A stretch of DNA of 12,158 nucleotides from CAYTLQ01 sp964438715 (GTDB taxonomy: Bacteria > Bacteroidota > Ignavibacteria > Ignavibacteriales > Ignavibacteriaceae): contig CAYTLQ010000068.1 of assembly GCA_964438715.1 (NCBI GenBank), positions 1-12,158 on the forward strand, read 5' to 3'. The number at the start of each line of letters is the position of its first letter. Within the stretch, counting starts at the first letter, position 1. The translations under genes were made by a program, and so were the position numbers. Under the pieces are notes generated by a model. It had not been told where the DNA came from. It saw nothing but the letters and a program-made list of their open reading frames with translations, and made no database searches. Positions 1-6,223 of the stretch are shown in pieces.

Positions 1-262
1 CAGGTGAAATAGAGAATGTGTTGTTGCTCTCATCGGAAGGAATGCTGTCAGTAGCATCGAAGATTCTGATTTTACAGTTTGTCGAGGCAACATTAGGAAT
101 AGGGCTCCAGAGATAATAACCATCGCTTTCCGTACCGGTAACAATATTTGTCCATGATACGCCATTATTGGTAGAGTACTGAATATCAACAGAAGTAACA
201 CTTGTGCTGGTCCATGTGATACCGTGAGAACTGCCTGCGGTAAGAATTTCACCGCCGTTAGG
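1..262 (-). repeat. Start of super-repeat unit 5 (D20), truncated by window edge
   Basis: D20 repeats D16 with the same protein sequence over the visible part, so the array continues beyond the left edge. If the period of 1152 bp holds, the next domain start would fall outside the window. Confidence 0.85.
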
Positions 263-428
263 AGAGGTAACAGAAATCACCTGTGTTACCTGATTATAAA
301 TAACAAAGTTACTGTCGCTGATGTCACTCGGTGTGCCGTCAGTTGCATCACTGATTCTGATGCGGCACAATGATGAATTTACATTTGGTACCGGATTCCA
401 TTGATAACTTCCCGTGTTTGTTATACTG
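1..428 (-). repeat. Near-identical duplicated block, copy 2
   Basis: By direct comparison this block aligns without gaps to 1153-1580 with 18 mismatches that I count (about 96% identity). All lie at third codon positions and none changes an amino acid. It spans the end of D19 and the visible part of D20. Similarity drops sharply to the right of about 428. Confidence 0.9.
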
Positions 429-3400
429 CCAACTATTGTCTGCCAGTTAACACCCTCGTCAGTGGAGAGTTCTATTTTTACATTAGGTATAATCTGTGTA
501 AATGACCATGTAATAGTTGTGCTTGAACCAGCTAGTATTCTTTCACTTCCATTCGGTGATGTTACTGTAAGAGTTGGTTCCGGTACGATTGTGAATACAG
601 AGTCACTTGAATCGGAAGGTATAGCGTCAAAAGCATCAGAAACTCTGATACGGCAACTGTTAGAATTATAATTATCAACCGATAACCAGGTATAAATACC
701 ATCGTTAGGAGTACTTGATACAATAGTAATCCACGAACCGCCGTTATTTGTTGATAAATCGATTTTAACACTATCGATATTAGAAGCCACCCAAGTTATC
801 TGTTGACTGGTTCCCGGTGTCCAGTTTTCACCGCCATTTGGTTGAATTACCGTAACAGATTGTGGCAGGGAAGTGGAGATACTGAAGGTGTTATCAGACT
901 CATCAACAGGAACACCATTCGCTTCATCACTGATACGGATTTTACATAGCGCTGAATTTGCCGAAGGAATAGTCCATGTATAAATACCATCGCTGATTGT
1001 ACTATCAGTAACTGAAGTCCAGCTTGCGCCATTGTTTGAAGTAAACTCAATCTTTACTGCTACAACATTTGCAGAACTCCAGGTGATGTCGGTGGTATTA
1101 CCGGTAATAAAGGATTCACCGCCATTGGGGGAGAGGACACTGATAGCCGGAGCAGGTGAAATAGAGAATGTATTATTGCTCTCATCGGAGGGGATGCTGT
1201 CGGTAGCATCGAAGATTCTGATTTTACAGTTTGTCGAGGCAACATTAGGAATAGGACTCCAGAGATAATAGCCATCGCTTTCCGTACCGGTAACAATATT
1301 TGTCCAGGAAACGCCATTATTAGTAGAGTACTGAATATCCACGGAAGTAACGCTTGTGCTGGTCCATGTGATACCGTGAGAACTGCCTGCGGTAAGAATT
1401 TCACCGCCGTTAGGAGAGGTAACAGAAATCACCTGTGTTACCTGATTATAAATAACAAAGTTACTATCACTGATGTCACTCGGTGTACCGTCAGTTGCAT
1501 CACTGATTCTGATACGGCACAATGATGAGTTTACATTTGGTACCGGATTCCATTGATAACTTCCCGTGTTTGTTATACTGTTGGATATGGTGACCCAGGT
1601 TAAGCCTTCATCCGTACTTAATTCTAGTTTGATGTTCGTTATACTTTCGGGTGCAGATGATAAAGTTGTTGTATTCCATGTAATATTATATGTGGAGCCG
1701 GCAAGGATTCTCTCTCCTCCGTTTGGAGTAAGCACAGTTAACTGCGGTTCAACTAATATACTAAAGAGTGAGTCGCTTTGATCGGAAGGAAATTGATCGC
1801 TTGCGTCGCTTACCCTAATCACGCAATTAGTGGAATTGATGGAGGGAATTGACTCCCAGGTATAAAATCCGTCACTTTCGGTTTTGTTTACAATTGTGGA
1901 CCAGGAAATACCATTATTTGATGAAAATTCAATCTTAACACTATCGACTCCGGAACTTATCCAATTGATATTCTGGTCTGTTCCGGCAGTCCAAACTTCT
2001 CCACCATTAGGAATTGTAACCTTGATTGTTTGTGGAATCTGATTGGTGATAGTAAACACTGCATTTGATTCATCAACAGGTATTCCACCGGGTTTATTGC
2101 TGATTCTGATTTTGCAAAGGTTTGAGTTAAGATTTGGTATAGTCCATGTATAAATACCATCGCTTTCAGTACTGTCGATTATTGTAGTCCAGCTTGCACC
2201 GTTATTCGAAGTCAGTTCAATTTTTACAGCGGAAACATTTGAGGATGTCCAAGTAATATTGAATTGATTTCCTGTTGTCAGGTTCTCACCTCCATTTGGT
2301 GAAATAACAGTAAGTTCGGGTGAAGGAAGAATTGTAAAAGTAGCATTGCTTTCGTCATAGGGGATACTATCCACTGCATCACTTATTTTAATTTTACAAT
2401 TCGTGGAGGCAACATTTGGAACGGGAGACCATAAGTAAAAACCATCACTTTCAGTACCTGAAACAATAGTTGCCCAACTTACCCCGTTATTTGTAGTATA
2501 TTCAATATTTACTGTAGAGATACCGGTGCTATTCCATGTAATATTATAGCTGTCGCCTGCCGGAATTGACTCACCGCCATTAGGTGAGGTAACAGTTACA
2601 ACCTGCGGAATCTGGTTGTAAATTACAAAGTTGCTGTCGGAAATGTCACTAGGAGACCCATCTTCAGCATCTGAAATACGAATGCGGCAAAGCGAAGAGC
2701 TAACATCGGGAACCGGATTCCAGGAGTATGAACCGTTATTAATTGTAGATGAAACAACGGTACTCCAGTTTATCCCACCATCTGTAGTGAGTTCAATTTT
2801 TACAGTTGAAACCTCATCAGTAATACTGGCAGAATTTTCTTTTATTTTTTTATTTGAAACAAGAGTACTGTTCCAAAGAATATTTACGCTGGTACCTGAA
2901 AGTATTCTTTCACCACCATTTGGGTAGGAAACGGTAAGAGTTGGCTGTACCTCAATAGAAAAACTATTATCACTCTGATCGGTTGGATTAAGGTCTGTTG
3001 CATCACTTATTCGTATCCGGCAATTAGTAGAAATTAAAGAGGGAACAGGCGACCATGAATAAGCTCCATCACTCTCTGTTTTATTTACAATTGTCGTCCA
3101 GCTGACACCGTTGTTAGTAGTGAATTCAATTTTTACAGAGTCAATTCCGGAGCTTGACCATGTAATACTCTGACTTGTTCCTGCTGTGAATACTTCACCA
3201 CCATTTGGTCTTATAACTGTGACCGATTGGGGCAACTGATTGGATATCGAAAAATTATTATCCGACTGATCAGAAGGAATTCCATCCAGATAATTACTTA
3301 TGCGAATTTTACACAAGAATGAATTCAAATTAGGTACAGTCCAAGCAAATGTACCATCACTCTCAGTACTATCAGTAATACTGGTCCAAGATGCTCCATT

Positions 3401-6049
3401 ATTTGTGGTAAATTCAATTTTAACAGCAATAATACTTTGGGAAGTCCAGTTTATATTTTGTGTCGTACCGGAAATAAGATTTTCTCCGCCGTTTGGAGTA
3501 ATAACACTGATGGTAGGCTGTGGTAAAATTGTAAAAGTGTTGTTACTCTCGTCTGTAGGAGTCGAATCACTCGCATCACTTATACGGATTTTACAGTTTG
3601 TAGAGGAAACATTTGGCACAGGATTCCACAAATAATAGCCATCACTTTCTGTATTAGTGATGATACTTGTCCATGTAACACCATTGTTTGTTGTGTAGTC
3701 GATATTTACCGCCGCAACACCACTGCTACTCCAACTAACTCCATAACTACTTCCGGAATTAATGATTTCTCCGCCGTTAGGGGTGTTGACTGTAATACTT
3801 TGAAAGACCTGATTATAAATCACAAAAGTACTATCGCTCACATCACTCGGAATACCATCCTGTGCATCACTTATTCGAACTTTACAAAGAGCGGAATTGA
3901 CATTTGGTACAGGATTCCATGTGTAGGAACCAGTGTTGGAAGTACTCGAAGTAATTTCTGTCCATACAGCACCGCCATCAGTTGTGAATTCTATTTTTAC
4001 ATTAAGTATTCCCGGATCATCGGTCTCAATACCTTTTCGGGTATTTTTTCCGGTGGGGGAAACAGGTGTAATAGTTGCCCATGTAATTGTAGTGCTGGAT
4101 CCGGCAAGCAGTCTTTCACCACCATTAGGCGAAGTTACCTGTAATTGTGGCTCGGCAAGAATTGAAAATACAGCGTTGCTCTCGTCAATGGGAAATCCAT
4201 CAACGGCGTCAGAGATCCTTATTTTGCAATTTGCCGATGCAATAAGAGGAATGGGGCTCCAGGTGTAGAAACCATCGCTTTCAGTAGAATTGACTATGGT
4301 AGTCCACGAAACACCATTGTTTGTTGTATATTCCAACTTGACTGTTGCAAGATTAACAGATGTCCAAAGTATGTTATAAGAACCACCTGCAGTTAATACC
4401 TCTTCTCCATTTGGTTTTGAAACAGCAACTGATTGCTGTGCGGTTATACCAAAAACGGCATTGCTCTGGTCGGTGACACTTGCAGAGCTATTGTCTGTAA
4501 TCTTAACGATACACTGAAGTGATGGTGTATTAGGAATTGGTCCCCATGGGTATGTTCCATCGGCGGCATTAACGCTTGCGCTGATAACGCTAAATGTTTG
4601 TCCATTGTTTGTGGAGTATTCAATTTTAATTGTATTAATACTTTGACTGGTCCATGTAATATTATGAGTTGAGCCTGCCTCCCACGACTCACCGCCATTT
4701 GGGGAAGTTAGGGTTAATACTTTTGGAGGAGGTATCGAAATAGAAAAATTGGCATCCGAAATATCAAAGGGATCACCATCAAGAGCGTCGCTGATTTTGA
4801 TTCTACCTTGTGAGGTGGTAACACTCGGGACAGTCCAATTAAATGAACCATTATTAGGAGCGTTGTTGGTTATTGTAGTCCATGTAGATCCACCGTTGGT
4901 TGAATATTCAATTTTAACATTCTGAATTGCAGTAGTTGAACTATTTCCTTTCTTACGAATCTGAAATTCATTGTTGTTACCGTTTTTGTCGGGAGATGTT
5001 GAAGTCCATGTTATGGTTTCAATATTTCCTGCAGAGAGTGATTCGCCTCCATTGGGGGAACCGACAGTAATAGTAGGAAGTACTGAAATGGTAAAAAGGT
5101 TCGGGCTTTCAGCCACAGGATTTCCATCAGCGGCATCGGAGATTCTGATCTTACAAAATTCAGATGGAATATTGGGTACAGGACTCCAGATGAATGAGCT
5201 ATCGTTAGTAGTGCTGTTTACAATAGTCGTGTATGAAGTACCACTATTTGTAGAAAATTCAATCTTAACATTTGGTACATCATTAGCGACCCATTTAATC
5301 TCGTAGCTGGCTCCAATTATAGCGGTTTCACCACCTATTGGCTGGATAAGTGAAATATTCTGCGATGAAAAAATTCTAAAAGCCGCATTACTAATATCAA
5401 AAATGGTATCAGCGCTTGCATCACTGACGCGCACTCTACCCGCATTAGTTACTGCATCCGGAATGCTCAGCCAATTATATTCACCGGTATCTGCCGGAGT
5501 TGATGAAGTAATTGTTAGCCAACTATTTCCGTCATCAGTTGAGTATTGCAATTTTACAGCAGTAATATTCTCGGAATTCCATTTAATTTTGTATGAAGTA
5601 CCAACAGTTAAGATCTCTCCACCATTGGGATTTGTTAATGTTAATGACTTTAGAGTGTTAGGAATAATACTGAAAAAATTATCGGATATATCGGTGATGT
5701 TGGAATTACTAAGGTCGGTTATTTTTATAAGGCAATTGGAGGATATTAAGTTGGGGACAGTATTCCATAAGTAACTGCCTGAATTTGAAATATTATCAGC
5801 GATTGTAGTCCACGATCCTCCGCCGTTTGTACTTAATTCAATTTTTAATTTAGAAGTCGTATTGCTCGTCCAGGTTATTGTACGGGAAGTACCTGCGATG
5901 AAAGACTCGCCTCCTTTTGGTGAAGTAACCACAATTGTTGTTGTCGTTCCGGAACCTTCAGGATCGGAGCCTGTAATTGATTCCTCTTTATTACAAGAGA
6001 GAATCAGCAAGAGTACAAAAAAAGGAAGGAGGTATAATTTTGATTTCAT
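1..6049 (-). CDS. Giant surface lipoprotein with at least 20 tandem Ig-like (Kre9/KNH-type) domains, C-terminus outside window
   Basis: A single open frame of 2016 codons from ATG at 6049 to the left edge, with no in-frame stop (all triplets checked). Residues 1-18 are a lipoprotein signal peptide with a hydrophobic core and lipobox I-L-S ending at Cys19. A short Gly/Thr-rich linker follows, and Ig-like domains start near 5920. Each domain reads roughly PNGGE...AG....ITW.S....VKIE.STNNG.SW.TI......G.Y.W..P......CKIRISDA.D...D.S...F.I, which resembles the Kre9/KNH (Ser-Thr-rich, GPI-anchored type) Ig-like fold found in many bacterial surface proteins. GGE-type motifs lie at 5906, 5615, 5327, 5042, 4688, 4400 (GEE), 4115, 3767, 3482, 3194, 2909, 2570, 2285, 1997, 1712, 1400, 1115, 827, 542 (GSE) and 248. 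All are in the same frame, which excludes frameshifts. Eighteen of the 20 domains carry one cysteine just before the IRISD strand. It is probably an elongated outer-membrane-anchored fibre for adhesion or binding; no catalytic domain is visible. The ligand is unknown, and whatever lies at the C-terminus is not visible. Confidence 0.93.
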   Translation of the reverse strand, partial: MKSKLYLLPFFVLLLILSCNKEESITGSDPEGSGTTTTIVVTSPKGGESFIAGTSRTITWTSNTTSKLKIELSTNGGGSWTTIADNISNSGSYLWNTVPNLISSNCLIKITDLSNSNITDISDNFFSIIPNTLKSLTLTNPNGGEILTVGTSYKIKWNSENITAVKLQYSTDDGNSWLTITSSTPADTGEYNWLSIPDAVTNAGRVRVSDASADTIFDISNAAFRIFSSQNISLIQPIGGETAIIGASYEIKWVANDVPNVKIEFSTNSGTSYTTIVNSTTNDSSFIWSPVPNIPSEFCKIRISDAADGNPVAESPNLFTISVLPTITVGSPNGGESLSAGNIETITWTSTSPDKNGNNNEFQIRKKGNSSTTAIQNVKIEYSTNGGSTWTTITNNAPNNGSFNWTVPSVTTSQGRIKISDALDGDPFDISDANFSISIPPPKVLTLTSPNGGESWEAGSTHNITWTSQSINTIKIEYSTNNGQTFSVISASVNAADGTYPWGPIPNTPSLQCIVKITDNSSASVTDQSNAVFGITAQQSVAVSKPNGEEVLTAGGSYNILWTSVNLATVKLEYTTNNGVSWTTIVNSTESDGFYTWSPIPLIASANCKIRISDAVDGFPIDESNAVFSILAEPQLQVTSPNGGERLLAGSSTTITWATITPVSPTGKNTRKGIETDDPGILNVKIEFTTDGGAVWTEITSSTSNTGSYTWNPVPNVNSALCKVRISDAQDGIPSDVSDSTFVIYNQVFQSITVNTPNGGEIINSGSSYGVSWSSSGVAAVNIDYTTNNGVTWTSIITNTESDGYYLWNPVPNVSSTNCKIRISDASDSTPTDESNNTFTILPQPTISVITPNGGENLISGTTQNINWTSQSIIAVKIEFTTNNGASWTSITDSTESDGTFAWTVPNLNSFLCKIRISNYLDGIPSDQSDNNFSISNQLPQSVTVIRPNGGEVFTAGTSQSITWSSSGIDSVKIEFTTNNGVSWTTIVNKTESDGAYSWSPVPSLISTNCRIRISDATDLNPTDQSDNSFSIEVQPTLTVSYPNGGERILSGTSVNILWNSTLVSNKKIKENSASITDEVSTVKIELTTDGGINWSTVVSSTINNGSYSWNPVPDVSSSLCRIRISDAEDGSPSDISDSNFVIYNQIPQVVTVTSPNGGESIPAGDSYNITWNSTGISTVNIEYTTNNGVSWATIVSGTESDGFYLWSPVPNVASTNCKIKISDAVDSIPYDESNATFTILPSPELTVISPNGGENLTTGNQFNITWTSSNVSAVKIELTSNNGASWTTIIDSTESDGIYTWTIPNLNSNLCKIRISNKPGGIPVDESNAVFTITNQIPQTIKVTIPNGGEVWTAGTDQNINWISSGVDSVKIEFSSNNGISWSTIVNKTESDGFYTWESIPSINSTNCVIRVSDASDQFPSDQSDSLFSILVEPQLTVLTPNGGERILAGSTYNITWNTTTLSSAPESITNIKLELSTDEGLTWVTISNSITNTGSYQWNPVPNVNSSLCRIRISDATDGTPSDISDSNFVIYNQVTQVISVTSPNGGEILTAGSSHGITWTSTSVTSVDIQYSTNNGVSWTNIVTGTESDGYYLWSPIPNVASTNCKIRIFDATDSIPSDESNNTFSISPAPAISVLSPNGGESFITGNTTDITWSSANVVAVKIEFTSNNGASWTSVTDSTISDGIYTWTIPSANSALCKIRISDEANGVPVDESDNTFSISTSLPQSVTVIQPNGGENWTPGTSQQITWVASNIDSVKIDLSTNNGGSWITIVSSTPNDGIYTWLSVDNYNSNSCRIRVSDAFDAIPSDSSDSVFTIVPEPTLTVTSPNGSERILAGSSTTITWSFTQIIPNVKIELSTDEGVNWQTIVGSITNTGSYQWNPVPNVNSSLCRIRISDATDGTPSDISDSNFVIYNQVTQVISVTSPNGGEILTAGSSHGITWTSTSVTSVDIQYSTNNGVSWTNIVTGTESDGYYLWSPIPNVASTNCKIRIFDATDSIPSDESNNTFSISP
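263..1414 (-). repeat. Four-domain super-repeat unit 4 (D16-D19), 1152 bp
   Basis: Domain spacing is 285, 288, 285 and 294 bp. The last domain (D19) has almost lost the loop (8 residues where short-loop domains have 7) and starts NGSE rather than NGGE. D16 is nearly identical to D20 of the next unit. Confidence 0.85.
1153..1580 (-). repeat. Near-identical duplicated block, copy 1
   Basis: Partner of the block at 1-428, offset by exactly 1152 bp, covering the end of D15 and most of D16. The left part of this copy may align further with sequence outside the window. Confidence 0.9.
1415..2584 (-). repeat. Four-domain super-repeat unit 3 (D12-D15), 1170 bp
   Basis: Domain spacing is 285, 288, 285 and 312 bp, the same class order as the neighbouring units. 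The fourth domain has a shortened loop (14 residues between ITW and IKLEL) without basic residues. The end of D15 is identical in protein sequence to the end of D19. Confidence 0.85.
2585..3781 (-). repeat. Four-domain super-repeat unit 2 (D8-D11), 1197 bp
   Basis: Domain spacing is 285, 288, 285 and 339 bp. The same order of domain classes is seen in the next two units: a first domain with an 'SYG/SYN' strand and D(S/T)xP(T/Y)DES, a second ending in ISN(Q)LPQ, a third with G(I/V)DSVKIEF, and a fourth with a long loop and the IYNQ linker. The D11 loop (23 residues) includes a Lys-rich stretch, NKKIKEN. Confidence 0.85.
3782..4702 (-). repeat. Ig-like domains D5-D7, probable incomplete super-repeat
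   Basis: Three domains of 288, 285 and 348 bp. D7 ends with the IYNQ linker and has a long loop (26 residues between ITW and VKIEF), which marks it as the last domain type of the later four-domain units. Long-loop domains D7, D11, D15 and D19 are four apart, but D4 to D7 is only three, so this unit seems to lack one domain. D6 has a degenerate start, NGEE instead of NGGE. Confidence 0.75.
4703..5920 (-). repeat. Ig-like domains D1-D4 (divergent N-terminal domains)
   Basis: These four domains have PNGGE-type starts near 5920, 5629, 5341 and 5056 (spacing 291, 288 and 285 bp, then a 354-bp fourth domain). D1-D3 are the most divergent from the rest; D1 begins PKGGE and D3 PIGGE. D2 and D4 lack the cysteine found in the other domains and have Gly there. 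D4 has a long basic, Asn-rich loop between the ITW strand and the VKIEY strand (29 residues against the usual 7). Confidence 0.85.
5981..6049 (-). other. Lipoprotein signal peptide, lipobox and putative surface-export motif
   Basis: The first 19 codons encode Met, three polar or basic residues and a leucine/phenylalanine-rich core ending I-L-S-Cys, a good type II signal peptidase site with Cys19 at 5993-5995. The next residues are Asn-Lys-Glu-Glu-Ser (from 5992 down). This fits the X-K-(D/E)2-X lipoprotein export signal known to send Bacteroidota lipoproteins to the outer leaflet of the outer membrane. I see the residues directly; surface location is inferred. The start has only a poor, closely spaced purine run (AGAAGAG) ahead of it, but the signal peptide fixes it. 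Confidence 0.8.
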
Positions 6050-6179
6050 TCTCTTCTAACCTGTGTCAAAGTTGGACTTTTTATCTAATTGAAGTTACTA
6101 ATTTTTTAGCTTAAAATTAAGTATTTCAACGATGTAAGTTGTGATTTAAACCCCGTAGATAAAGGAACAGAATATTGAC

Positions 6180-6208
6180 TGCCAGTCGTAAAATTAATAC
6201 GACTGGCA
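6180..6208 (-). terminator. Probable transcription terminator hairpin after the GH38 gene
   Basis: A perfect inverted repeat with 11-bp arms (6180-6190 TGCCAGTCGTA and 6198-6208) and a 7-nt A/T loop lies 16 bp past the GH38 stop codon. On the minus strand it is not followed by a T-run, so it could be a non-canonical terminator or an mRNA-stabilising stem. Its position between the sugar operon and the lipoprotein gene suggests the two are separate transcripts. Confidence 0.6.
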
Positions 6209-6223
6209 CCAAGAAGTATTTTC

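Noticed and set aside
562..4698. Minus-strand frames at 562-771, 847-1050, 1060-1404, 1957-2160 and 4444-4698
   Set aside because: They are in other frames inside the continuous 2016-codon lipoprotein frame and read as low-complexity shadows.
1..5920. Periodic repeats that could suggest a CRISPR array or satellite
   Set aside because: The period is about 285-290 bp, in frame, with protein-level conservation; there are no short identical repeats with unique spacers.
414..6059. Many plus-strand open frames of 65-123 codons across the repeat region, several exactly 111 codons long
   Set aside because: They lie antisense to the repeat-protein frame and recur because the underlying DNA repeats; no family match, no start signals.
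6061..6179. Promoter for the lipoprotein gene in the 174-bp intergenic region (TTGAAA-like box, small AAAGT/ACTTT stem at 6068-6080)
   Set aside because: No convincing pair of -35/-10 or Bacteroidota -33/-7 (TTG / TAnnTTTG) elements at proper spacing; the stem is only 5 bp.
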